Shown here: positions 1-12,005 of the stretch, in pieces
Layout: each line of letters starts with the position of its first letter
Numbering within the stretch: the stretch's first letter is position 1
Assembly: GCA_019137255.1 (NCBI GenBank)
Contig: WPDH01000220.1
Coordinates: 1 to 64,000 of the forward strand
Reading direction: 5' to 3'
Source of the DNA: Corinectria fuckeliana
Taxonomy: Eukaryota > Ascomycota > Sordariomycetes > Hypocreales > Nectriaceae
Length of the DNA stretch: 64,000 nt
Position numbers and translations under genes: made by a program
The notes under the pieces: model-generated
Seen by the model: only the letters and a program-made list of their open reading frames with translations
Told to the model about the DNA's origin: nothing
Database searches by the model: none

Positions 1-475
1 AAGAAATTATTATACTTTATATAAGTATATATTTAGTTATTTATTAGGTAAAAGATAAGTCTATTAGATTAATAATAAAAGTAAATAAGAATATAAGTAT
101 AAAAAGCTATTAGCTATAATTAGAGTAGTATATAATACTAGAGAACTATTTATAAACCTCTAAGTAAGTAATTAGTTTATTTAGATAGAATATTATAAGT
201 ATAAATAAAAAGAGTCTTTTTATAATAAAAAAAAGAAAAAGAAAAAAGTATAATAAAATATAAAAAGATATATAAGAGTATATAATTATATATAATTTCT
301 TTTATTATTAATTAGTTACTATAATAATAAAAACTTTAATCCTTTTATATATAAATAAATAAGATAAAAATATAATCTTTTATTATAATATAATATTATA
401 TATAATTAAATAAAGCTTATATAATATAGTAAGATAACTCTAGTATGAAAATTTAAAAAAAAGTTAATATGAGAC
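1..475. other. AT-rich, CpG-free block (probable RIP-mutated relic)
   Basis: This stretch is almost pure A+T, dominated by TA, AT and AAT steps, with no open frame of note. No CG dinucleotide occurs before position 563. Composition changes sharply at about 470-480 into ordinary mixed sequence. Extreme TpA enrichment with CpG loss is the known product of repeat-induced point mutation (RIP) in ascomycetes, so this is probably the edge of a mutated transposon or an AT isochore that continues to the left. No element family can be recognised. Confidence 0.6.
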
Positions 476-3400
476 ACCAGGCCTTATAGCCTTCTATAGG
501 GAGCCACTTTAGGCATCTAAAGCCCAAAAGAGTTTTCTTCTTCCTTTTTCTTCTTCTTTTTTCGTTGGGGCACGGAGCGTGAGAGCCCGTGACAGACAAT
601 CAGTCACTTAATGCTGGTCGTGTGTCGGGAGTGGTCCGTTGTCGACTACTCGGCTGAGTCGGGAGCATTCGCATCATGGTTGCCAGATGGATGGCCTGGT
701 CTGTTAGCCACGCCAATACCATTGACACTCCGGACGGTGACAAGGAGGTTAGATAGCTAGATACACAGGGACTGTTACATTACGAAGTAGCTTAGGTGCC
801 TCGTTAACGGCATGAGGCGGAGGGCGGATTGGCTCACAATGGCAAATCTTCTGGCGTTATCAACCACGATCGAGACAGCACCGTGCAACACCACCATATA
901 CTACCTCAGCAACCCACCACCACGCAGTTGTGCTAAAGTGACATTCCTCCCATGATGCATTGCCATCCGCCATTCAGAGCCGTCGACCCTATCGTCACCA
1001 CCATTCCGTCGGACTGCTTCCTCCTCCCTGTTGCCTCCTCTTGCCCTTTTCTCCTACTTTCCCTCGTCGACATCAAATCATCGTCCCTACCTACTAAGCT
1101 CATCGGACCCTGTTCGATGTTGCCGATCCCGCAAGCTCAAACAATACAACGGGAGGAAACGACGCCGGGGGCCAGAGAAATGGGCCGCTCCGATAGATAC
1201 CACTCCCGACGATAGAGTTCGCCGCGTGCGCGCGCGCTCATGCACCCCGCAGCCGCAAGAGACCCTAATGCGGCGGCCGGCTGGTAAAGACGGCCTTGAT
1301 GCCCACCCACAGCGAGGGGTTCGATGCATCGACAATGTGCGAACCATGTATTTATGCGTGCCGGCTTGGGCCATAGCCCTCGGGTTGCTTGTGGCACGGC
1401 CGTGTTGAAGGCTTAGTTATCAGTTAGCCTGGAGTTCATTCACGCGGCGGGCCACTCTAAACATTGGATGAATCCTTGAGTCGTGATGCTGATGCTCCGG
1501 GCCGACCGAGACCTTCCCGAGTTGAGATACACCTACCTACCTGGGCCAAAGCTACCTTAGCTGGTTGATAGTATAACCCACCCGAGAGCAACCAATGGCT
1601 ATTCAGCCTCGCCGTCGCCAAGCCATCCATTACAATTCGTGCTTGCTGAACAGGCCGCAAGCTGGGAGCTAGGAGCTAGAAGGCAAACTGGCAACTGGCT
1701 AGCTCTACTCGCGTGTGTTATATCCGGCCCCGTTTCCAAGACCCAACCTGATGGCTTCCTATCCCCACGAGGACGACCCTGAGGCAATTAGAGCGGCTTG
1801 TGCGTGTAATTCGGTGGTCAAGCTGGTTGCTTGAGTACATCTATACGTCTGATTCCTGGCGTGCGCATCAACTTGATTGGAGGTAAAATCCTTCCTTGAA
1901 GACCCCATCAAGCCATGCTTCAATTACCTAACCAACAAACCTCAGAAGTCTCGCTGTTCCATCCCGCGACAACCCCCACGCATTTGCGAAGGCGAGTCCG
2001 TTTACGTTTCGCCTCTGTCTTCAGCATTATGCCTCCTGCATGCTTGCTCAACATACCTGGCCAGCAGCAGGCACAGGGCGGCCCCTGAACAGAAGAATTT
2101 CAGCCATTTACAAGATGTCTGTTCTCTCTTCTCTCTACTAAGCTCCCCATTTCCGAGAGTGATTGTGATGGTGGTGGGCCGAAGCCGGAGGACCTCCCGG
2201 GTCCTCGATGGTGTATGTCTTGTTAGTAATAAAAATCAGTTGCGGGCCTCGTACTTGGACTAAGCTGTTTGGCGTTTGTCAGCATGCAGTTGACAATTCC
2301 GAGGACTTGAGTAGGAAAAAAAGATACAGCGACTAGTATGTACTATGTAGAGGGATGCTCTTCGCATCGCCTGACTGACTGCCACCATTGCCTGACATTG
2401 GTAACAACCATGTTACTTGTTCTGTTTCTCAATGAAAAGCTAGTTTCCGCTGCTGTCTGGTGAAATGGGCGCAATACCATCATGCGATATGATTTCCAGG
2501 CAACGACGTTGTTGGCCCGCTTTCTACTTACGACTTTCCTGCTTGGCTCCATTGCATTCAGGCTTGTCGTACTTGCTGACGGAGAATGACGACGACGTGT
2601 CAAGGCAAGCTTGCTTACCGTTCGGGGATTCCACAGAGCATCTGGCAGTGGACAGGACATAATGCGTCGGCCTTCTCCACCGGCGGGAGCATCTCGGCTT
2701 CAAGACGCCGGGTTAATTCGGTTTCGGGGAGGGAGGGCTTTGAATAAATCAGGAGGAGTGTTTTTGGCTCCAGGGCTGCCGTATACCTACCTACCTGCCT
2801 ACCTAGGTATCTAGTTTACACTCAACAATGCTTACCTACAGTAAGTTAAGCCGACAACTTATTGCTTCGTAGGTTGGTAGGTATCCAGGTGCTTTGCCCA
2901 GCCTCCCCGTTGGAGCTAGCCCCGAACCGCTCCGGCTGGTACGGTGCTGCATCGGGGAGGAGATGCCGATGATGCAATGCCGAAAGGCGATTGCTAAGCA
3001 GAAGGGGGAAAAAAACCCGCGTGCGCCCCCGCTGAACCAACCCTGGGGACCGGCAACCCTGGGAAAAGCAGAACGATATATTCGTACCCCGTAAGTTAAC
3101 AAGATAGACTAGACCACGGATTAATAGGTAGCAGTCAGTCAGCGACTTCGTTTCGATGGAGCAAAGGCCGAGATCCACCGCCGTCATGACCTTTCGATAT
3201 TCCGACCCACGCATTCGCTCAGTCTCGGTCCTCTGAACGACGGCGCGTTAATAAGCGTTTTTCTTGTGCTTCTCGCTCGTCCTTCATTTCCTGCTCGCTC
3301 TCCCTAAGTCCCAAATTTACAAGCCAAGGCTGAAGGCTGAAGGCTGAAGGCTGTCCAACTCTCTTAAAAGTCTCCCCCCATTTCGCGCTCACGTGCAAAG

Positions 3401-3904
3401 GCGTAGCCGCCGACGTCGCCCGCCGGGTCGTCGCTCGCCATCTCCGTCCACCTCTCCGCTCTCGCGAACCACAGCGACAACCGGAGCCTCGCCGCCGCTG
3501 CCTTTGTTCACGGACACGGGCTCGGACACGGACTCGGAGTCGGACTCGCCGAGACAGACGTAAGCCGGCATCCGGACTGAACACTCCTTCTGCCGTCTTC
3601 GGCCTGTTTTGTTTTGTTTTGGCTGTTGCTGTAAAGCCATTTTGCCGGATATACAGGCGAAACTTGAAAATCCGCTCCAGCGCGCCATTTCCCTGCCCCG
3701 GTGTGGGTTCCCTCTCTCGCCCGCATCCGCAGCGCTCCGCTCGCTCTGCCTTCGCCTTCTATCTGCCTCCCAGTCGCGGATCGTAGCCACGCTTTGGCTG
3801 TCGACATACACCAGTTCTCCCCGCTAGGCGTGTCTCATCTCGCCTCTTGTGGACCCGCGAGCTCGCGCCTCTCATCACTCATCTACCACCTACCACCTAC
3901 CACC
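476..3904. other. Intergenic region upstream of glutamate-cysteine ligase
   Basis: No gene is supported; open frames here are short, overlap one another and resemble no family I know. A pyrimidine-rich tract lies at 534-561. Short TACCTA/TAGGTA arrays occur at 1531-1542, 2784-2814 and 2869-2885. The last ~550 bases are C/T-rich with repeated ACC steps running into the start codon at 3905, as expected of a fungal promoter and leader. Confidence 0.6.
2784..2814. repeat. TACCTA array ending in the palindrome ACCTAGGT
   Basis: Tandem ACCT steps end in ACCTAGGT and a CTAG. Related motifs recur elsewhere in the window: 36809-36835, 41521-41537, 45678-45691, 45812-45848, 49999-50031 and 58115-58132. 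All are intergenic. Function unknown. Confidence 0.55.
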
Positions 3905-6393
3905 ATGGGTCTCTTGTAAGTCGTTCGCATGCCAAATAAAAAACCCCCTTTCACGCCTCGAGCGCTAAAAAAGAGTTCATATATAGAGCCTTGGGAACTG
4001 CCCTGGATTGGCCCGAGGCCAAAAAGCGCGCGCCGCAGGTCAGGGAATGGGGCATCAGGGTAAAATCTTCCATCTTGAGCTGGCCATCAGATCATGAGAT
4101 ACTGACGTTCACTGCGCGGAAAAGCAACTCTTGGAGATATGGAATAAGGCCAAGGGCAAGGAGCGTGATGCCATGCTGTGGGGTGATGAGGTCAGCTCCC
4201 CCCTGGTAGCACGACTTACACGCCTCTGCTAACTCGCCCTCAGGTCGAGTACCTGGTCGTGATATACGCCGAGGACGACCCCAAGGTTCTTCTCTCTCTT
4301 CGGCAGGCCGAGATTCTCGAGGCGCTGGCTGAGGATAAGGAGCTCAAGAAGAAGGGGGGATGTGTTCCCGGTCTTCAAGACGGACAGTCACCTGCACCAC
4401 CCGCTGACAAGTACGGATGAAATCGATGCCCTGCTTTCCGTTGGTGGCGATGCACGTTTGCTGACGAAGGACCAGGTCCAACCCCGTTCCCGTCTTCCAC
4501 CCCGAGTTTGGCCGCTTCATGCTCGAAACGACTCCGGGAAAGCCATGGGGCATCGAATTTAGGGAGCTGCTGGATGTCGAGCCCGACATGAAGCTGCGGA
4601 GGAAGATTGCCAAGGAGCACATGCTGTCTACCGAGTATCCCATCACGCTGACGACGTTCCCGCGCATCGGCTCTCCGGGTCAGTTCACAGACCCGTACTA
4701 CCCGGTGTCGGGCTCCCGGCTGCGGTCCCAGTTCGTCCCGGACGAGATCGCCAACCCTCACATCAGATTCCCAACGCTGGCGGCCAACATCCGGTCTCGC
4801 CGCGGCCGCAAGGTCCAGGTCAACGTGCCCGTGTTCCACGACAAGCACACCCCGAACCCCTGGAAGGACCCCACGGTCAACTACGACTTGCACAACTGGC
4901 CCGAGGACGACGATGTGCGGAACGGCGCCGCGCCCGACGACTTCATCCACATGGATGCCATGGCCTTTGGGATGGGCAGCTGCTGTCTGCAAATCACCTT
5001 CCAGGCCAAGAACATCATCGAGGGCAGACTGCTCTATGACCAGCTGAGCCCGCTTGGTCCCATCATGCTGGCCCTGACGGCGGCGACTCCTGTGTATAAG
5101 GGGTTCCTCGCCAACACAGACGTGCGGTGGAACCAGATCAGCCGCTCTGTAGACTGCAGAACCCCGGAGGAGCTAGGTGAAAAGGTAAACTTGCTTTCCC
5201 CTGCTTGGAGCAGCCAAGGTCGCTAACCCGGATTACAGCCCCTTACGAATGGTGCTCGGAGGATACCCAAGTCGCGCTACGCCTCCAACTCGACCTACAT
5301 CTCGATCGACCCGCGATTGCGGAAGGAGTATCTCGATCCCGACCTTGTCGTGGACCTAGACATTAAACAAGAGCTTCTCGATGGCGGCATGGACGACCGT
5401 CTGGCGACTCACTTTGCCCACTTGTTCATCCGCGATCCCATCGTCGTCTTCGAGGAGGACCTGCAGGAGCTGGACCTGAACAAGACGGACCACTTCGAGA
5501 ACATCCAGTCGACTAACTGGCAGCACATGCGCTTCAAGCCTCCGCCCGCAGACAACAGCATCGGCTGGCGAGTCGAGTTCAGGTCCATGGAGATCCAGAT
5601 CACCGACTTTGAGAACGCCGCCTTCTCTGTCTTCATGGTCCTGGTCACGCGGGCTATCCTGTCGTTCGACTTGAACTTCTACATCCCCATCAAGAAGGTC
5701 GACGAGAACATGGAACGTGCTCACACCGTGGACAGCGTTCTGAAGGAGAAGTTTTACTTCCGCAGGAACCCCTTCCCCAGCCGCCCATCCCGGGCCACAA
5801 CCGTCATGGGCGACGACAGCCGGCCCGGATCGGCGCATCCCAGCCGGCCTCCGTCGCCCGGAGGACCGGTCGAAGACGAGTACGAGGAGATGACCATCAA
5901 CGACATCATCAACGGATCGCCGAACGGGGACTTCCCCGGCCTCATCCCCATCGTCGAGAGTTACCTGGACAGCGTCAACGTCGACGTCACGACCCGCTGC
6001 CAGCTCGCAACGTATCTCGACCTGATCGGCAAGCGCGCGCGGGGCGACCTCGACACGGCAGCCCGATGGATCCGCAACTTCGTGGACACGCACCCGCGGT
6101 ACAAGCACGACAGCGTCGTCGACGAAGAGCTGAACCACGACCTCATCGGTGCCGTCATCGCCATCGGCGAGCGCGAGGCCGCGGGCCAGGGCTTCGCGGG
6201 GCTGGAGATTCACGGACTGGAGCGGCTGCTCAACGGCTTCCGGGGAGGCTGCGGCGGCGGGGACGGCAACGCGCCGAACGGGACGGAGAACAGGACGGAG
6301 AACGGGACGGAGACCGGAACGGAGACCGGGAACGGGTCTCTCAAGCGGAAGAGCGATTGGATCGACACAGCCGAGCCGGCAAAGACGGCGTGA
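3905..6393 (+). CDS. GSH1: Glutamate-cysteine ligase, catalytic subunit
   Basis: This cytosolic enzyme joins L-glutamate to L-cysteine with ATP, the committed step of glutathione synthesis. The spliced model has six exons: 3905-3915, 3987-4059, 4125-4190, 4244-4410, 4476-5184 and 5239-6393. It totals 2,181 nt and encodes 726 aa, a normal length for eukaryotic GCL (GCS family PF03074). The N-terminus MGLLALGTALDWPEAKK, the WGDEVEYLV core and the MAFGMGSCC segment near residues 268-276 are hallmarks of the family. The start ATG sits in an ACCACCATGG context. A Ser/Pro/Arg-rich linker lies near residues 520-550, and the last ~40 residues hold a low-complexity Gly/Thr/Glu/Asn repeat that is probably lineage-specific. 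Introns 2 and 4 carry a CTGAC branch-point sequence. The gene stands alone, and no truncation or frameshift is seen. Confidence 0.95.
6281..6345 (+). repeat. In-frame 12-bp-like minisatellite in the GSH1 C-terminus
   Basis: Imperfect copies of ACGGAGAACGGG encode alternating GTEN, RTEN and GTET units just before the C-terminus of glutamate-cysteine ligase. The reading frame is kept throughout. Such a repeat can vary in copy number between strains. Confidence 0.7.
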
Positions 6394-7031
6394 AGACGGG
6401 GCGAGGGCCGGGGGGAGGGCCAGGGGAAGGGGGAGAAATCCCTGTTCCAGTTTTGCAATGATTAACTAGATACAGGGCGAGCAAGTATTCCACCCGAAGC
6501 ACGAAGTACGTATTCGTACAGTAGTCGGTCTACAGTATGTACTCGCAGCCTGGGGCGAGCTGCAGCGCTTTGACATGCAGACGCGGGAGACGTGTGATAG
6601 ACGGGTGCATGGATAAACGAATGAATAGTTGGCATTGGCTGGTTAAGCCGCCAGCTCTGCCTCAGTTCGAATGGACTTTCTGTCAGAACGGAACTCTGTC
6701 CGCGTGAGAGAACGACGTGTCATTCCGCGGGAATCTCAACCGTGGGCCGCCGATGCATTCGTAGATTGAGACTGCTCAACGCGGCTAGCCCACGCCAACA
6801 ACTCCGTATCACACCGACGCACATGCGAGTACACAGCACATACACACTTCTCTCACCGCGTGAATGTGTACTTGGTACCAAGTACGAAGTGCTTCATACC
6901 AAGTCTTCCCTTCCCGGACGTTTGACTCCGGGGCCGTGGTAGCCCCAGCCCGCTCGCTCAGTTCAGCCCAGCTCAGCTCAGCCACCCAGTTCGAAGCCAT
7001 CGTTGTGAATCCCACGCGAGGCATGCCATGC

Positions 7032-7069
7032 CAGTCAGCCAGCCAGTCAGTCAGCCAGCCAGCCAGCCC
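7032..7069. repeat. (CAGY)n tetranucleotide repeat
   Basis: CAGC and CAGT units alternate without interruption for about 38 bases. Related AGCTC/AGTTC steps lie just upstream at about 6955-6985. Confidence 0.8.
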
Positions 7070-7956
7070 ACTCGGCCGGCGACGCACCGTAAAAGCATGT
7101 CTCGGCGGTACAAGAAGAGGTGTGGGGGGTTGAGATGGGGGACACCATCGGGTACCACCAACTCCCGTTCCGCTCTCCCCTCTGAGACAAGCTGTCATCT
7201 CAGACAACGCTGTCTAACCGGTCCGGGGAAGGGAGAAGAAAGGGAAGCCATCGCGGGCGTGGCCGTGGCGGCTGCTGAATGCCCTAGCATGGCAACTCAA
7301 ACACCCCTCCCCCCTTTTGGCCGGAGTCGACGCCGTGCCCGCGGCCCGGAGCATCTAGACCGCGGGCTGCCCATTCCACGCCCCGGAAGGGCTGCGGCTC
7401 ACGATGCAAGCAGGGTCTCGCGAGACAGCCGGAAACAAGGTGTGGGGAACCAGCTTCACCGGTCGGGGACTTGGCGCGACCGGTGAAGCAAGAAGTTGGT
7501 TGCTGGTCTTGATTCTCACCCTCCATCTTTCTCGGTTCTCGCCCCCCCCCTCTTCGTCTGATCCTCTTTTTGTCTCTGTCTCTGTTTGCTTTTTCGTTTT
7601 GTTTTTTATTAATGTGATGGAGGGCCTCAAACACGGGATTCATGCATGTGCTACGGTAAGTAAGTGATGGACGACAGGGTAAGCTTGCAAGCAGATGCGA
7701 TGCATGTCTCTCATCCTTTTGGCATAAGCTGTCAGATCATGGCGACGCGCACAGCGACGTCGCATTCGTGACTCGGGTTTTGTTTGTCTCTATTCAGCTC
7801 TGTTAACTCAAACCGAATACCACAGCCGGGTCGCCTAGCATAAATCCTACGTGCGTGTCTTGTATATGCAAAAGCTGATTTTCATGAAACCGCTCGGACC
7901 GGAGCGCTGAGCATGCGCTTGTGGCCGAACGCGGCAGGGATCGGCGAGAAAGGATC

Positions 7957-8012
7957 GAGATGCGAGATGTGAGATGCGAGATGCGAGATGTGAGATTTGA
8001 GATTTGAGATGC
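7957..8012. repeat. 7-bp tandem repeat GAGATGY, 8 copies
   Basis: There are eight head-to-tail 7-mers: six are GAGATGC or GAGATGT and two are GAGATTT. The array is exactly 56 bases long with no indels. Seven is not a multiple of three, so it is unlikely to be translated. Confidence 0.85.
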
Positions 8013-9216
8013 GGCATTTCATATGGTAAAAGTTCAATTGCGGCATGGGAAATGCGACGTTTGCGATGTGTAAGATTGGGGCCAGAGAAGAAGAAACGAA
8101 AGGAAAAAAAAAGAGGGGATTCGGCGGGACGACGGCGTGAAGCCAGTCTAATTACCCACCACCGCGCGATCCGATTGCCGATTCGGGCCACCGGACGACA
8201 CTACGAATAGCTTCTGTTGTTGCTTGGCCCTAGACTAACAAGCTGTTGGTTACACAGCCAACAGCCAGCCAACCTGGACTATGAGCAGTCTCATCTGGCT
8301 TGAAGCTATGAAACCCCGTGTGTCTTGTGTAAGAGGCGGGCAGCATCACAAGCGGAAGGCTTTCTCGAGATGGTCCGAAAGGCGCCAGAGTTACCACTAG
8401 GCACCAAGTGAACCCTGCATGGACGACGCTCACAGACTCAAAACGCAGCCGGGACAAAGCCACTGGAACGTGGTAGAATTGCGAAGCGGACCGGCTCTGT
8501 CTCACTTTATAGTGGCAACTCTACTCCCACCGCCCAACTTAGGAGAGAGTGAGAGAGTGAGAGTCTGAGAACTTGGAATAGGTGTAGACTAACCCCCAGT
8601 CATGTGACGTGTAGATAGCGAGTTGCATTCGAGGGGATTTTCCTTTCCCGAGGAGGGCTGCCCGAGGATGTCTAGTCTGAGATCCGGGAAGGGTTGTGTC
8701 TTCCGTGTCTGAGATGACGGTGCTTGTTGGTCATGCTGTCTTAGACGGCTGCGCAAGCCAACAAGCCCTCCCCCTCCCCGGCCTGAATCCGAATAGGGCA
8801 ATTCCCTTTAGGGCCAAAGAGGTCTGAGACAAAGGCCTCAGAAACGCTCCATTCCGCAGCATTTCTTCCTCCCCAATCCCACCCCCCTTTGAGATCTCGA
8901 TGCTTGCCGCCCTTCACGCAATCACAATGTGATGATGACGATCGCCATCCGCGGAAAAGAAAAAAGAAAAAGAAAAGAAAAAAAGACCCGGCCATCAGCC
9001 GCGCACAGACCGGAACCGCGTGGCTCCTCCGGCCCGCCCACGTCCCCCGCCCACGTCCCCCGCCCCGTCGCCGATCGCCCGGGGCTTAGACCGGCCTTCT
9101 CCATAACTTGCCTCCAACCTCCGCACGACCTCTCCAAAGCGCCAGGGGTGGGCCAAAGCGAAAGACATGCGAAGAGGAAGCCTGAAACTACCAACTTACA
9201 AATCACTTACAGTACA

Positions 9217-9250
<34 letters not shown>
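9217..9250. repeat. (GATT)n microsatellite
   Basis: About 8.5 perfect GATT units. Confidence 0.95.
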
Positions 9251-9251
<1 letters not shown>

Positions 9252-9422
9252 GGGGTCGTGATTTGTGTACTCTCCGAGGAGCTGAAAGGGGATGTCCGGA
9301 CTTGCCGCGCCGACTTCTAGTTCTAGTTGGTTCGCCGTCGTGCGTGGTGGCTGAAATGGATCTCGAGTGCTTTGACCGTAGTAGTAGATAGACATCGGCC
9401 GAGCGTCGGTGTCTGACGAATG

Positions 9423-9443
9423 GATGATGATGATGATGATGAT
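9423..9443. repeat. (GAT)7 microsatellite
   Basis: Seven perfect GAT units. Confidence 0.9.
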
Positions 9444-10056
9444 GTCGCCTGTGAGGTTGAGGGCTATCTTTTAGACCATTGAGGCGTGATGGTTCTGCAT
9501 ACATGCAGTCCTTTTGGGTTTGGTTCGCCGTGTTGCTCGGGGATCAGAAGCGTCCCCATCGAAGGGCTTGAGGGGTGTCGGGAGATCCCCACGATGGTGG
9601 CTTCTACATAACCCATCCCTTTGGACCTTTGTAGCCGTAGTCGTGTATCAGGGATCATCCGCTTCGCCAGAGTCAGAGCAATAAGGCTCAACGCAACGCA
9701 AGGGGACGACGAGTAGCTTCGTACGAATAACGGTTGCTGCCAGTTCCAAGAGGGCCTGTCCCTGTCTTCTACCACGAGGCCGGCTGTCCCATCACATTCC
9801 TGCTGCAGACGCCCCGCCATCTTTTTGCTTTTCCCTCGCGGCGACGCTACCTCTCTCCCCCTTACTTACATACTTCGTACATGTACTGTCGATCCTTGCC
9901 CAGCTCTGCTCACCCCTCGCAGCCTCACGCATCCCGTCTGCTTGGACGGCACGCACCTGTCCTCCGCCACCCGGACGCCCGGGGCGCGTGACATGGCTGA
10001 GGAACTGGCAAGGCAAACGCCCTGGGAGCCTTTTGCATTCTCAAGCCTTCTCTCTG

Positions 10057-10101
10057 TTCTTCTTCTTCTTCTTCTTCTTCTTCTCCTCCTCCTCCTCCTC
10101 C
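10057..10101. repeat. (TTC)9 followed by (TCC)n
   Basis: A compound trinucleotide repeat and a pure pyrimidine tract on the + strand. No coding frame around it is convincing. Confidence 0.9.
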
Positions 10102-10122
10102 CACCCACCACGTGGCCCGCAC

Positions 10123-10142
10123 GGCATGGCATGGCATGGCAT
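10123..10142. repeat. (GGCAT)4 pentanucleotide repeat
   Basis: Four perfect GGCAT units. A (GAGC)n run follows at about 10188-10203. Confidence 0.85.
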
Positions 10143-11547
10143 GTGGGACCGCGGGTATCGTCGCATCATCCAGGAATGAGTGGCAGCGAGCGAGCGAGCG
10201 AGCCTGGTGGCTGAGACAGCGGCGGACCTTGTGCCCACAGTGGGCAACGAGGGTCCGATACGAGTCCCATTCGCAGCCGGCATTCGAATAAAAAATCAAG
10301 TATTTGCACAAGGTCGGGGGTTCGGGGGCACAGGATGACGTCTTGTGGTCGGGGAACGGGGCGTCAGAGAACAACGTGGACATGACAACGCGGGCAACGA
10401 AGGCGAGATATGACGAGAAGCACGAGAAGCACGAAGCACAGACTAAGTTGACCCCAGCTCAAGCATGAAAGGGAAAAGGCCCATCTCGGCTGGTTCTGCT
10501 GTCTCGTCTTGATAGCCTATTGGCCAGGGACTCGCTCTCTTTGCAGGGTGAGGAGGGCTGGCTTGGAGGACTGCGTATGCCGCTTCCTCGGCCTGCCTCG
10601 CCGCCGCTCCTCGAGCGTCATTGACGCAGACCACTTGCCGGATTCCCTATCCCTTTCCCATTGGGCGTGTCAAAGCGAACCAACAAAAGAAGAGTCATCC
10701 ATGATTCCATCCGTCCTTCGTGCAGTTCCGGAGAGCGGGGCCCAGGCATGCAAATGCACGGGTTGGACTAGATGAGCCAAGCACTTACAGACACGCGGCA
10801 CCAGTAACCACGGCAGCCTTTTTTTTCTTTCTCTTCGTCTTCTTTTCTTTTCTCTTCGGTCTGTGTCAGTGTGTGATACGGTGGCATTGGTGGCATAGTG
10901 GCACGAACAGGGAAGATCTCAAAAAGGGGCGCAGATTCGCGTGCTTGCAGAGCCGGTCTCTGATGGCGTGGCACACCCGGTACGGGGACACGGCGGTATA
11001 CGAGGTGCGTTTGTGTCTCCGTCCGAGGTGGTAGCTGGGGAAGCTAGTGTCGTGTTAGGTCTGAGGCGTCGGTTGTATATAGTAAGTAAGTACGACGCAG
11101 GGAGCTAGCTATGTTGGTATGTACTTGGTACGTAGTAAGATACTGTACTGAGCAAGTAAGTGTCCTTGGAGGAACATTGCGTAACATCGTCTCTACCGTA
11201 CTGCTCCGCTGTGTGCACGACAGACGCACGAGACGAGACGCCAGGGATGCAATGCAACAAGTTCATCTGCGTCTGCATTGTGCTGTGTGTAGCTTAGGCA
11301 TCAAGACAGCCGCACGGCTTCACTGCCCATCCGTCGTGCTCACCCAAGGCCACCCCCCGATGAACCAGCCCAGCTTCCGCGGTCCCTTTTTTCCTGGCAT
11401 CATGCAGAGCCGCCTCCCGAGCCATGCAGCATCGAGTCATTGAGCGAATTGATGTATTCGTCTAATGAAAGAAGCATAAAAATAGAGGGGGGGGGGGGAG
11501 TAGAACCCCAGGAAGCCCTCTCTCTGTCTTCTCCCCTCCCCCCTTCT

Positions 11548-11592
<45 letters not shown>
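11548..11592 (+). repeat. (AAC)15 microsatellite directly before an ATG
   Basis: Fifteen perfect AAC units end exactly at an ATG (11593). Upstream, 11519-11546 is almost wholly pyrimidine. A CT-rich tract, then CAA repeats, then ATG is a common layout of fungal 5' leaders. The frame opened by that ATG runs only 56 codons (11593-11763) and matches nothing I know, so a gene is not called. Confidence 0.8.
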
Positions 11593-11593
<1 letters not shown>

Positions 11594-11796
11594 TGCCAAC
11601 CCAGCCCAAACCTGTCCCGTCACACTATCACCATGCTATTGCTCGTACGCCCGTCTCTCAGGATGGATGTCCCAGACACGACACCATCAGACCGAGCACG
11701 ACAGCAACAGCGAGGCAACCACACCCACCTGCGCAACGCACGTTCCCGTGTCCGATGAGCTGAGGCATGCTACCCGTTCGTCAGATCTCCCCCGCC

Positions 11797-11894
11797 AGCT
11801 TCAGCTTCAGCTACAGCTACAGCTCCTTACTAATTACGAATATCCCTGCTCCTCCTACTCCTACTCCTACTCCTACTCCTGCTCCTGCTCCTGC
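11797..11894 (+). repeat. Two hexanucleotide repeats (CAGCTT/CAGCTA and CTCCTA/CTCCTG)
   Basis: CAGCTT/CAGCTA units occupy 11797-11824. CTCCTA units grading into CTCCTG occupy about 11847-11894. Both periods are multiples of three and would encode simple Ser/Tyr or Pro/Thr repeats, but the surrounding frames show no gene. Confidence 0.8.
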
Positions 11895-11983
11895 ATGTCA
11901 CTTGTCACCACCTCGTCTGTGTAACCACCGCCCGTTCTGCCGGCTATTAGTCTCCGCTCAATGTCTTCTTCTCGGATCCGCGC

Positions 11984-12005
11984 GGGGGGGGGGGGGGGGG
12001 GGGGG
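11984..12005. repeat. G22 homopolymer
   Basis: Twenty-two consecutive G. Its true length is uncertain in any short-read assembly. A G12 run lies at 11487-11498. Confidence 0.85.

Noticed and set aside
1..475. Mitochondrial insertion (NUMT) or telomere-proximal sequence
   Set aside because: No mitochondrial gene similarity and no TTAGGG repeats; the RIP-type explanation fits better.
9866..10383. Minus-strand frames with Arg or Glu runs near 10.1 kb
   Set aside because: The runs are translations of the TTC/TCC microsatellite, not protein evidence.
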